From Cephalotus follicularis (lineage: Eukaryota; Streptophyta; Magnoliopsida; Oxalidales; Cephalotaceae): a DNA stretch of 64,000 nucleotides. Where the stretch lies: NCBI GenBank assembly GCA_001972305.1, contig BDDD01002909.1:32927-96926 (forward strand), given 5' to 3'. Position 1 is the stretch's first letter; every line of letters begins with the position of its first letter. Below, piece by piece: positions 10,353-21,591 of this stretch. Below the pieces are notes generated by a model. The model was not told the DNA's origin. It worked only from the letters and a program-made list of their open reading frames with translations, and ran no database searches. A program made the translations under genes and the position numbers.

Positions 10353-13300
10353 ATAGAGGTTCCAGAGTCAACTTCAGTTGTTGGAGGTACTCTGTATATC
10401 TATGGTTTTTTTGCTAGGGTATTGATGGATTATGGAGTATCGCATTCTTTTATATATGCACATTTTGCATCTTCCTTAGATGTTACCCCTGACTGCATGT
10501 CATATATGCTTGATGTGAGTACACCGACTGGGACCTCTATGTACACTGACTCGGTATATAGGAGTTGTGAGATGTCTATGACAGACATTTCTTTGTATAA
10601 ATATTTGATTGTGCTGCCTATCCGTGACTTCGATGTTATACTGGGGATGGACTGGCTATCAGCACATTATGCTCGCATGGATTGCTATAATAAGACTGTG
10701 GATTTCTGTCTACCTGATGGAACGACTTTTCAGTTCAAGGGAGACAAAGGGTTCTTAACACCAATCATATCCTTTATTCGAGCATCGAGGTATCTAGAGA
10801 AGGGATGCGAAGGATACCCGGCTTATGTAATTGATCGGAGGAAGGAGAAAGGTTTGAGTATGGAGGAGATTCCGGTTGTGCGTGAATTTTCGGACGTATT
10901 TCCTGATGACTTCGGGTCTTTACCACCGAAGAGGAGTATGGAGTTCGTTATTGATCTTGTTCCTGGAACGGCTCCTATCTCCAAAGCACCTTATCGGATG
11001 GCTCCTGCAGAGTTGCGAGAGTTAAAGTTATAGTGGCAAGACCTAATTGATAAAGGTTTTGTTAGACCCAGTGTTTCTCCATAGGGTGCTCCTGTATTAT
11101 TTGTAAAGAAGAAAGATGGGTCGATGAGGCTTTGCATCGATTACCGGATGTTGAACAAGGAAACTATTAAGAACAAAAACCCTCTCCCACACATCGAGGA
11201 TTTGTTCGACTAGTTGCAAGGGTCAAGCGTGTTTTCCAAACTAGATTTGAGATCGGGTTTTCACCAGCTGAGAGTAAGGGAATGAGACATTGAGAAGACT
11301 GCCTTCCGGAGGCGGTATGGTCACTACAAGTTCCTAGTGATGCCGCTTGGTGTTACTAACGTACCAACATCATTCATGTCATTGATGAATGACGTATTTC
11401 GACCATACCTGGACCAGTTTGTTATAGTGTTTATTGATGACATACTGGTATATTCAAGGAGCGAAGAGGAGCATGCGTACCACTTGAGGTTAGTACTATA
11501 GATCCTCAGAGAGCACCGGTTGTACGCCAAGTTTGGCAAGTGTGAATTTTGTCTCGATCATGTGATCTTTCTCGGTCACATCGTATATGGAGAAGGCTTG
11601 ACGGTGGATCCGTCAAAGACCGAAGTTGTGTGGAACTAGTCACAACCAAATAATGTGACGGAGGTACGTAGCTTCCTTGGATTGGCGGGGTATTATCGGA
11701 CGTTCGTTCAGAAATTCTTGAGGATAGGCGTGCCTTTGAGTAGACTGACCCAGAAGAAGACCTTATTTTTCTAGGATGAAGATTGTGAAGCTAGTTTCGG
11801 TGAGCTGAAGGATCGGTTGGTTTCCGCTCCTATTTTGGGAATACCTGATGGTAATGAGGGCTTTGCAATCTATAGTGATGCTTCGGGTAAAGGGTTGGGT
11901 TGTGTACTGATGCAACGAGGCAGAGTGATTGCTTATGCTTCGCGGAAGTTAAAGCCCTATGAGGAGAACTACCGGATGCATGATCTTCAACTGGCAGCGA
12001 TTATTTTTGCTCTTCAAAAATGGAGGCACTAACTGTATGGGACACAATTTGAGATCTTTACGGATCATAAGAGTTTCAAGTACCTGTTCTGCCAGGATAC
12101 ACTGAACATAAGGAAACGAAGGTGGGTAGAGTTCTTTAATGATTATGATTGTAGTGTTCAGTACCACTCGGGGAAAGTGAATGTGGTCGCCGATGCCTTG
12201 AGTCGCGAGGCCATGATTGCCAGTACGATGGTGTCGCAATGGAAGATGTTGGAAGACTTCCAAGAGTGGACTCCGTCCTTATGGTCACCGGGTATTTTTG
12301 TGGCTAGCATCAGAGTACAGCCAGCATTGCTTGACGAAATAAAGAACGCCCAAGCACATGATCCTGAATTGCAGCAGATTCCGAAAAATCTGGACTCGGA
12401 GTCTGATTTTCGGGTACATGCCGATGGTGTTTTGAGATTTCGGGGACAGGTTTGTCTACCGGATAAACACGGATTGAAGAGTGAGTTACTCTATACGGCT
12501 CACAAGTCTCGGTATAGTATCCATCGTGGTAGCACCAAAATGTATCAGGATATGAAGAAGAATTACTGGTGGTTAGGTATGAAACGTGAAATGGCCGAGA
12601 ATGTTGCGAAGTGTCTGACTTGTCAGCAGGTCAAGACCGAACACCAGAGACCGGCAGGATTATTACAGCCATTGCCAGTGGCAGAGTGGAAATGGGAACA
12701 TATAACCATGGATTTTGTCTCATGATTCCCACTGACTAGACATCGTCACAATGCAGTATGGGTTATCGTGGATAGACTCACGAAGTCAGCTCATTTTCTA
12801 CCCACTCATGTCACGGATTCAGCGAGCAAGTTGGCCCGATTTTATGTCAAGGAAATTGTAAGGTTGCACGGTGTTCCCGTGAGTATTGTTTGTGACAGAT
12901 ATTCGATCTTCACTTCCAACTTTTGGAAGAGGTTTCAGACAGCTTTTGTCACCAAGCTGTACCTGAGCACTGCCTTTCATCCACAGACCGATGGGCAGTC
13001 AGAGCTTACCATCCAGACCTTGGAGGATATGCTTCGAGCCTGTGTTATCGACTTTGCAGGTACTTGGGAGGACCATATTTCTCTGATAAAGTTTTCATAT
13101 AACAACAGTTATCACTCCAGTATCTGTATGGCCCCATACTAGGCTCTGTATGGGAGGAAGTGTAGATCACCCGTTTGTTGGGATGAGGTCGGTGAACGAC
13201 CGTTGCTTGGATCTGATCTAGTTGAGGATACTTCGAAGAAAGTTAAGGTGATCAAAGAGAAGCTGCTTGCTGCTCAAAGCCGGAAGAAGAGCTATGTGGA

Positions 13301-13748
13301 CAGTATCAAGAGGAGACCTTTGACTTTCAGTGTTGGTGATCATGTTTTCTTAAAAGTTTCACCATGGAAGGGGGTGTAAAGGTTTGGGAAGAAGGGCAAG
13401 TTAGCTCTGCGCTATATTGGTCCTTTTAAGATTCTGGAGAGAGTTGGGGAGGTAGCCTACCAGCTTGCTTTACCTCCTGTACTGTCAAACGTGCACGACG
13501 TCTTCCATGTGTCTATGCTGAGAAGATATATCCAAGACCTATCACATGTCTTGGATTATGATACGGTTCCTGTGCGAGATGACCTTTCTTGCGAGGAGTC
13601 GCTGGTGCGGATGTTGGACTGGAAGATGCAGGTATTGAGGAACCGAACCATCTCCATGGTGAAGGTTCAATGGCAGTTCCACCGACCGGATGAGGCCACT
13701 TGGGAACGGGAGGATGATATCCGAGAGCGTTACTCACACTTGTTCTAG
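10353..13748 (+). pseudogene. Element B protease-RT-RNase H-integrase-chromodomain, broken
   Basis: Protease is at about 10420-10700; its active site reads VLMDYGVSHSF, so the Thr of Asp-Thr-Gly is Tyr. Reverse transcriptase runs from about 10880 (PPKRSMEFVIDLVPG) through [12 protein letters not shown] near 11420, with the catalytic Asp pair kept. RNase H is near 11860 ([15 protein letters not shown]). Integrase has a zinc domain ending CLTCQQVK near 12610 and catalytic stretches near 12710, 12890 and 12990 (HPQTDGQSE). The C-terminus (VKVQWQF...EATWEREDD, about 13650-13735) is a chromodomain. I count roughly ten TAG, two TGA and two TAA codons across gag-pol, so it makes no full polyprotein. 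Confidence 0.92.
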
Positions 13749-13782
13749 TACTGTTAAAATTTCAAGGACGAAATTCCTTGAA

Positions 13783-13793
13783 TGAGGGGTGGA
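13783..13793 (+). other. Polypurine tract of element B
   Basis: TGAGGGGTGGA lies directly before the 3' LTR start TGTAACGCC, the standard plus-strand priming position. Confidence 0.8.
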
Positions 13794-13970
13794 TGTAACG
13801 CCTGGGGTTTTCACACATTGTAATAATTTAATTTCTGATGTAACCTTATCACGAAATTAATGAAAATAATGAAATTCCTGACTTTGATGGTGTTTTCTCT
13901 TTTAATGGTTGAAATTTGAAAAAGGAACATCAAAGGAGTTCTTTGATTTAAGTATTGAAATTTCGGGCAA

Positions 13971-15100
13971 AAGCGTCGACGCCTTTGGAAAGCGTCGACG
14001 TCTACGCAACAAATATTCGCACGTAACCCATGCACATGCACGTCAACGCCTGTTGATGACGTCGATGCCCTTTGGGTAAAATGCTATAAGTGTCGATGCC
14101 TACATGTAAACATCGAAGCTTTGTGTCGTGTTCCTGATACGCACCGACAGCAAATAGACGTGTTGCATGGAGGCCTTTTCATGCCATTCTTTAGGCACCT
14201 TCACATGCATTTTATGACGTGTTGAGCATGCATTGAGATTCCCTGAAGTACCAGCAACAAAAGAGGCAGATAGGAGTGGGGTTCTGAGCATGCATGAACT
14301 GGGAGAAGGAAGAAATGGACACCTGTTCCACCAAGTTGCACAAGGGAGAGAGGAGAAGAAATCGTGAGTGCATACAAAGAAAACAAAATAACAACTGCAT
14401 AAAGTCCACTCCTCTCATCCCTCTCGTCTGTTACTAAAAGAGAAGACCAAAAGAGTTGAGAGAGGCACAGAGAGGGAAAGGAAGTAGAAAAGATAGAGAG
14501 AGAGAAGCTCAAACTCCATTGTTGAGCAAGGGAGAGCTTGAAGCCTGGACAACAACTGCTAGAGTGAACCTGGGAGCATCCAGACCGGACTTGGGAGCTC
14601 GAAGTGACTGGACTAAGTACAAAAAGAAATGGACTTTCGGCTTCTAACTTAAAGCCAGAGGTAGGGGAAGCCATAATTGTATTTTGTGTTCAATATTTGG
14701 TGTTTGATCAGTGATGTATATGCATGGATTGCATGACTTTTGAACTGTTTTTAATAACTGAATTGATGCCATGTTTTACTGGATGTGTAATCTATTATTG
14801 CATGTCGGTTTCCTAGTTTTATTACATGTCTTTGTGCACGTATCTGGATTGAATTTATTCTGGGTTAAAATTTCATGAGGAAGAAGATGACCTGTGCGCA
14901 AGACCGTCGACGCTCTGGTAAAAGAGTCGACGCTTTGGGCTGTGAGACGCGATAGTTTTACTGAATGCGTGTTAAGACGTCGACGCCTATGGGAGAAGAC
15001 ATCGACGCCTAAGGTACAGAAAGTGCTGACACTATAGATCGAGCGTCAACGCTTAAAGGACATAAGCGTCAACACCTAAAAGAAAGACATCGACGCTTTA
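13971..15100. repeat. GTCGAC palindrome fields in B 3' LTR
   Basis: Two fields, about 13971-14120 and 14901-15100, match those of the 5' LTR. Some units have decayed, for example GTCGACGC to GTCAACGC and GTCGATGCC. Confidence 0.75.
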
Positions 15101-15359
15101 AAGGCTATTTGGGACAAATTCACTTAAATGACGTAGTTCGATCTCGATTTGAATTTAGATGCATTAGAACATATGTTTGCATTGCATATGTACTGTTTTG
15201 ACTGTTTATTGACTACGTTTAGTTTCTAAATTTTTTTCAATTTTTTAGAAATGCTTACGTGATTTCGAAAATCATTATTTAAGTACGAAAATATATATTG
15301 AACAAATACATATTTTCGAACAAACTGGGGAGTGAATCCCACACTACAAAAAAATAGGT

Positions 15360-15785
15360 CTTTTAAAATGGATGGAATCCGTTTCAAAAGGCCTATTTTT
15401 CCATTTCAAAAGCTCAATTGAAACGGTTTTGAAACGGGAAAATGGAATTTCAAAAAAGTGGCGTATCAATAGCCTTTTGAAACGGACAAATCGTTTCAAA
15501 ATGGTACCCTTTTGAAACGGTTGGGATCAGCCGTTTCAAAAGGGTATTCTAAATTTTTTTTTTTTTTTTTAAAAAAACCTTTTGAAACGGTGAGACAAGT
15601 CGTTTCAAAAGGGTACCCTTTTGAAACGGTTTGGACCTAACCGTTTCAAAAGGGTATCCAAAAAAAAAATTATAATACCCTTTTGAAACGGTTTGAGCCT
15701 AACAGTTTCAAAAGGGTATCCAAAAAAAAATAGAATACCCTTTTGAAACGGTTTGGGTCTAACCGTTTCAAAAGGGTATTTTTTT
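15360..15785. repeat. CACTA left subterminal repeats
   Basis: At least a dozen copies of TTTTGAAACGG or its complement CCGTTTCAAAA, arranged as inverted pairs. They are probably transposase binding sites, as in other CACTA elements. Confidence 0.88.
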
Positions 15786-16069
15786 TAAAAAAAAATAATT
15801 TAAAAATAATTTAAATCTTTTATAATCTGATTTTTTTGACGTAAAATAAAGGTCGAACCCACGACAACAATGCATCAACTAAATTAGAAGCGCTACATTT
15901 CGAATTAAATACAATTTATATATATTATTGTACAATATTATAACCAATAAACTATTTTGCTTAAACGTAAATAAACACCGTGAACATAAAATTATCAAAA
16001 ATCAAAATACGATACAATTAATTTATCGTCTGCATATAATGTAGTCAATATAATTACAACTTCCTAAAC
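15786..16069. other. CACTA interior, AT-rich filler
   Basis: Nothing recognisable between the left subterminal repeats and the captured exons. Confidence 0.5.
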
Positions 16070-17616
16070 AACTACAAATATCCACGTACGAGATTCTTCA
16101 AGAAATCCACCTCAACTGACTCTATATAAACCCCAGTAGAATACAACATTTGGTTCTCCTGCCTCTGTATCAACATATTCTGTAGGGTTAGGATCACATA
16201 AACCCTGTACCTCCTCCAGCTGCACAAAACGATACCTTAAAAAATGTCAACAAGAAGAAAACAGCAAAAATCTGAAATTTATAGATAACCAACTGTCCCA
16301 AAGCGATGCTTCTATTGATAATCATCAATGCGTGCTATAATATTTTCCCAACGAAGCTAAAGAACAACTCAGATACGTAAATATTTCACTGCTGAAATTT
16401 GAAACGCAGTGAACAAATGAAGCAGAAGGCAGTTGCAGAAACAAGTTTGTTATCCTTGTAATTGCAGCCCTGAATACCATATAATCAGAAAGAACAGACT
16501 CTTCACAAAGACGCAAGAAATAAGGCAGGTTCTTTGTATCTCATTTCTTTTATAAGTAAATCATGCCCTCACACAGCATACAAACATTTTGTTCACGTAT
16601 GCTCACCAGCATTGCAACCATAATCAGAAAATCATCTAAAGCATAGGAGTTGGTATCATAACATCACTTACCTTGACAAGAAGACAGCGGAAACGTGACC
16701 TCACCCAACCTATCCAATCTCCTAGCTCACTCTTATCAGATGTTGAAAGATAGATTTTGACAAATCGTGCATACTTCTTCAAATATGGAAAAGGCTCAAA
16801 TACACTGTGCCAATCAAAATCTGGACTCAAAATATCCTGTAAAAAAAAAAAACAGAGTTCCACATATTGTTCACCAGGATAAAAGCATATTCTAAAAACA
16901 TATTTCTTTTCAAAAAAAATATCTGCAAAGGTACTACAATAGATATTTGTTCTTTTTTTTTCTTCTTATTTGGGCACCAGTGGCACTTTAATTGTAGTAC
17001 TCACTAAAGGTTCCCTGTGTAAGATTCAGATACTCTTTTTATGAACATTAGAAATAGACATTCATTTTCAAACTGCAACAGAACATACCCTAGTCATATT
17101 ATGTTCCCGAAGAAATTCATCCCTGATTTTGTAGAATGTGCTTCTAGTGATATTGGAGTGGCCATATTCATGTGGACTACATGGCAACCGAATAGGCATT
17201 AAGGACCGTGTCCAGTAGATCTTAGCGCAGCAAACAGTTGCAAGATTTAAACTTGGGATATTTTTTTAAACCAAACATAAAGTCAAACACAAAGTTTCAT
17301 ACTCACCAAAGGGACAGATAATACTCTCAGCTGGGCATATGGAAGGTCAACTGTGATCCCATCAAACTTTAATCGCATAGAGGTACTTTTGCATCCTTCA
17401 CACAGTGGATTTCTGATACTTCTGGTCTACTTTTAAGCATGTTGCGCAGAACAATAAAATAATCCTTCTGCATAAGTTCAAATTAAAAGAATGAGACAAC
17501 ACAAATTCCCCTCCAAACAATGCCAAAATTGAGCAGGCAATAGATAAACTTACTGCCATGGTGGAAAAGGAAGGGCCAACACATAAAGCATCAATATCTG
17601 ATTCTGAGCAATGAGC
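16070..17616 (-). pseudogene. Captured poly(A) polymerase gene fragment (five exons)
   Basis: Reverse-strand exons with canonical splice sites: 17554-17616 (SESDIDALCVGPSFSTMA, the nucleotidyltransferase Asp-X-Asp motif), 17307-17467 (KDYFIVLRNMLKSRPEVSEI, then TVDLPYAQLRVLSVPL), 17089 to about 17240 (MPIRLPCSPHEYGHSNITRS), 16672-16836 (FEPFPYLKKYARFVKIYLS, then DWIGWVRSRF) and about 16070-16219 (DPNPTEYVDTEAGEPNVVF). This order matches plant nuclear poly(A) polymerase, closest in my reading to the short PAPS3-like form. Introns are retained, so genomic DNA was captured. Roughly a hundred residues of the middle are missing between the second and third exons. A one-base deletion near 17388 shifts the second exon, and another shift occurs near 16115. 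It is almost surely not a working enzyme. Confidence 0.85.
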
Positions 17617-18913
17617 CTGTATAAATTGGAAAGAAATTAGGTGGCACACTAAGGGTTCAGGTGACATTTCTCCGCAGTCAATGCACGGCTGCATTTACTA
17701 TTCTCTCGAAAAATTACACAATACACTGCTGTATATACTATTCTCTTGAACAATTACATAAGAGGGAAAAAGCCTCCAAATATTGAGTATAACTTCTAAT
17801 ATAGTTTATAAATTTGAGAAAGTGGGCGTATAAGAAATTTCCATAAAAGTAAGCTAATAACGAAGGTTGTGGACCAGGTGATGAATGATTATAAGACCAG
17901 AACAGCTGTCCCAATGGATTTTTTTTTAAAGACACTGTCTCATTATCATATATATTGAAAGGATACGTCCATAGGAAGTCAAGTTAAAAGAGAGAGAAGG
18001 CTTTTTCCTTCTATCCCTTAAAAACCAAAAACCAATTCCAAGCTCTAAAACTTAAATATGCCTCCCAATCAACATCAAGAATAGAAAGATTCCGAACGCA
18101 TATGATTAATGCTGAAAGGTACACAGCTTTAAAATAAATTCACACTACTTAACAATTCAAATAAACCAACATGAAGGAAAACTTCTAAAGTAGCAACTTT
18201 ACAATACCCCTAGGCCATATGATCCATATGTCAAAATTGTCGCACATGTGGCCACAATTTCTTGTTTTGGAAGCCCACATTGGCAAGCAGCTTTCTTTGC
18301 CAAGCAGTATGTTTGGCATTGCAATCACTTTATACAAGAAATTGACTGAATACATCATCTACAATCTTACAGGTTTAATGTAGAATCTCAACTTGGAAGC
18401 ACCATTAAATTTCTTCAAAGCTTTGCACCAAAGCATTATCATCAACAAAATTGTGTAAACTCTTCAACTCAATGAATGATAAATGTTTTTGTACAAGAAG
18501 GATCACAACAACTAAATCAATAAGTGGAATAGATATGTATACATATACACTATATAACATTCTAGACTAATGAACATTTTCTCCTTCGTCAAATCAAAAT
18601 TATAGCCAAAACCTGTGTCCAATATAATCCGACAATCATGAATAACTGACAGCCCTAAGAGAAATTATAAGCCAGTTAAAAATAATTGACTGCCACAAGA
18701 GAAGCTAACCTCAGATCCAAACCCTAACAGATCAAAAATAAAAAAATCTAGCCACTAACAGATCTAAATTTTAAAAAAAAAAAAGCTAAACAGAAAACCC
18801 TAAACAGAAATCAATAAAAACAATAACACATAAATAAGAAATCTAAATCCTAAACTAGAAATAAATAAAAAAATCCGAAATGCAAAAAAATCCGAAATTA
18901 AAAAAAACATACC

Positions 18914-18948
<35 letters not shown>

Positions 18949-19230
18949 GCAGTGCTTGACTATGATGAGCGAGAGACTGGTGGTGTGGGGGTGCCGCAGA
19001 CAGTGACAGAGAGAGGGAGAGAGTGTGAGAGCGACACATAGAGAGGCTTAGAGACAGAGAGAGCAAGACGGAGAGAAAGAGAGCAAAAGTTTTGTGGTGC
19101 TTATCGTGATGAGCGTTGCTGGTACCGATAACGGTGACGTAGCCAGCGCGTATGGTGGACAGAGAGAGAGAGAGATGAAAGAGATGAGAGAGTAAAAGTA
19201 AGATTGCAGATGGATTTCGATGTATTAAAA
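17617..19230. other. CACTA interior upstream of captured exons
   Basis: AT-rich DNA with no further exon that I recognise; it may be the captured gene's first intron or promoter. It includes a GA microsatellite at about 18915-18944 and more GA-rich tracts to 19180. Long Ser-Leu frames on the reverse strand are products of that repeat. Confidence 0.5.
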
Positions 19231-19500
19231 AGAAATTGACTTTTTGAAATGGATACTAACAACCTTTTCAAAAGGTTATGGCCTTTTGAAACGGAGAAAA
19301 GATAACCGTTTCAAAAGGCCTTATCTTTTGAAACGGTTAACACATAACCGTTTCAAAAGGTCATACCTTTTGAAACGGATAAATATATCAGTTTCAAAAG
19401 GCATGACCTTTTGAAATGGAACAAGCGGCCGTTTCAAAAGGCTACCCTTTTGAAACGGCTGGGTGTTCCGTTTCAAAAGGGGGCGTTTCAAATGCCCTTG
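19231..19500. repeat. CACTA right subterminal repeats
   Basis: About ten copies of TTTTGAAACGG and CCGTTTCAAAA as inverted pairs, mirroring the left end. Confidence 0.88.
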
Positions 19501-20559
19501 TTTCTTGTAGTTCCAGTACTGTACTGTTGAAAGTATTTTCTATTAGATGGAAATGCATGATTTCAAGTAATTTTAAATAACTTGAAGTAAACTGATATAT
19601 TTTTTATCAAGTAATTCTTTTATAAAATTGCTTGAACCGTACTATTACTGTGACTATTTTCGGTGTTTGCACTGTGACTATGCTATGTTTGGGCTGTGTT
19701 TGTGTTTGCGCCGCACTAGTTGCGTGGCGGAGATTTTCAGCAATGACTAGTGGCAGGGTTGACCTAGGAGCCAGGAGTTGGCTAGGTAACTCACTATACT
19801 GTACTGTGGCCTACTTCGTGCCGTCCGGAGGCAGGGCCGAAGTTAGGAGTGCGACGTGGGGCCAGGAGTTGGCGATGTTGTTTGTACTGACTGACTGCTT
19901 GTTAGTCCCTTTGTGGACATATTGTATACTGTTTACTGGTCCTCACGGACACTACTATTACTGTTGACGTAGCCCTGGCCAGGTTACTACTGTACTGTTG
20001 AAACATATATATTTTCAATTATTATATATATATATATACATACTGTTACCTTAATGTACAGCATCATCTATGCATACATTACATGACATACATTTAATGT
20101 TGATCCCAAATTGCTCTTATGCTTAGCCGAGTGAGGACAAAGGCTAACCCCCTACTTTATAGATTGATGCAGTGGACCGGCTTTGGGAACCAGCATGGAT
20201 GAAGAACAAGTTTTAATAATGTTTTTACTTGGGATTATGTCCTTTCGGGTTTTGTTAAGCTGGTTATGTATTTAATGGGTGTTGTGTATCGTACTTCCGG
20301 TTTACTTGTTTTATGATATTGATGGATAATGTATTTTGATCACGCTCCATTTTATGGGCTTTTAACTATGACAGACATGTATTTGGTAACGTCTAGTATG
20401 GGATGCACTTTACGTGCTTTTCAGCTTATGGGTTTTAATGCTTCCGTAACTGATATCATGTTTGAAAAGTTTAAATTTTTATGGTATTTTGCATAAGCTG
20501 AATCTTATATCTTAATTGCCTTCACCATATCTCCTGTTTATGGAAATCGAGGTGTGACA

Positions 20560-21576
20560 CTGAGGGTTTCATATCCACTGGTGATGACCAGAAAGTGTGC
20601 AAGCTTCAGAAGTCCATTTATGGACTAAAGCAAGCTTCGAGAAGTTGGAACATCCGATTCGATGAGACAATGAAAGAGTTTGATTTCATTAAGGATCGAG
20701 ATGAACCATGTGTGTATAAAAAGGTTAGTGGGAGCTCCGTGACTTTCCTGGTCTTGTACGTTGATGACATACTCCTTATAGGAAATGATGTGATCATGTT
20801 GTCAAACGTAAAGGCCTGGTTATCTATAGTTTTCTCCATGAAAGACTTGGGAGAAGCTTCCTATATCCTCAGGATAAAGGTCTATAAAGATAGATCTAGC
20901 AGGATGATAGGGTTGTCCCAGTCTTTGTACATTGACAGAGTGCTTAAGCGGTTTAGCATGGAAAATTCCAAAAGAGGTTATCTACCTATATGTCATGGAA
21001 TTTTACTTTCTAAACAGATGCCTCCCAAGACAGCAGAAGAAAGACAATGGATGAGGCACATTCCATATGCTTCAGCAATTGGAAGCGTCATGTATGCTAT
21101 GTTTTGCACTAGAGCAGATATCGCCTATGTTGTAAGTGTTACATGCATATATCAGTCAGATCCAGGTGAGAGTCACTGGAAGGCTGTCAAAGATATCCTC
21201 AAGTACCTTAACAGGACTAAGGATTTATTCTTGATGTATGGAGGAAAAGGTTTGAAGATTGAGGATTTTACTGACTCTAATTTTCAGACATATGTGGATG
21301 ATTCAAAATCAACATCGGGGTTTGTGTTCACCTTAAATGGTGGAGCAGTGAGCTGGAAGAGTTCCAAGAAGCCTACCACTACGAATTCGGTGATTGAAAC
21401 TGAATACATTGCGACTCCACCATATACGTGAGATCGTTGATCGTGGAGATATAAAAGAGGAACGAGTTCCAAGTGAAGACAATATTGCAGACCCGCTTAC
21501 TAAGGCACTTCCAAAGGCGGTCTTTGACAGACACCTTGATGTTATGGGTGTGAAACACTATGGCAACTGGCTTTAG
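20560..21576 (+). pseudogene. Copia A RT-RNase H, 3' part
   Basis: This resumes the reverse transcriptase cut at 6439: KLQKSIYGLKQASRSWN, then the catalytic LVLYVDDILLIGND, both intact. RNase H follows with SNFQTYVDDSKSTSGFVF and ends at IETEYIA near 21410. About fifty residues normally found between that motif and REIVDRGD are deleted, with a frame change at about 21415. The C-terminus (DNIADPLTKALPK) runs to the stop at 21576. Confidence 0.92.
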
Positions 21577-21591
21577 CACTTAGTGGGAGAT
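21577..21591 (+). other. Polypurine tract of copia A
   Basis: CACTTAGTGGGAGAT adjoins the LTR start TGTTAGAG; GTGGGAGATTGTTAG is a usual junction in plant copia elements. Confidence 0.85.

Larger units (their letters stand above)
15342..19512. mobile_element. Non-autonomous CACTA (EnSpm-type) transposon with captured gene
   Basis: The left end is CACTACAAAAAAATAGG; the right end reversed is AACTACAAGAAACAAGG, its first base changed. The 3 bp flank CCA is duplicated at 15339-15341 and 19513-19515, as expected for CACTA elements. Subterminal regions hold many inverted copies of TTTTGAAACGG. No transposase frame is visible, so movement would need an enzyme from elsewhere. The interior holds exons of a poly(A) polymerase gene on the reverse strand. 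Confidence 0.92.
6440..20559 (+). mobile_element. Ty3/gypsy chromodomain (Tekay-like) element B
   Basis: Long LTRs (TGTAA...GTGTGACA) flank a gag-protease-RT-RNase H-integrase-chromodomain order. The 5' LTR is 2583 bp. The 3' LTR is 6766 bp because a 4171 bp CACTA element sits in it; without that it is about 2.59 kb. The element lies in the reverse transcriptase codons of copia A, with a 5 bp target duplication. Many in-frame stops show it is old and immobile on its own. Confidence 0.93.
13794..20559 (+). repeat. Element B 3' LTR, interrupted by CACTA element
   Basis: Begins TGTAACGCCTGGGG, ends GAGGTGTGACA, and matches the 5' LTR on both sides of 15342-19512. It carries the same palindrome fields at about 13971-14120 and 14901-15100, each with several decayed units. 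The flank after it, CTGAG, restarts the copia frame. Confidence 0.92.

Noticed and set aside
18800..19066. Reverse-strand Ser-Leu-rich protein
   Set aside because: Artefact of a GA microsatellite in the CACTA element.
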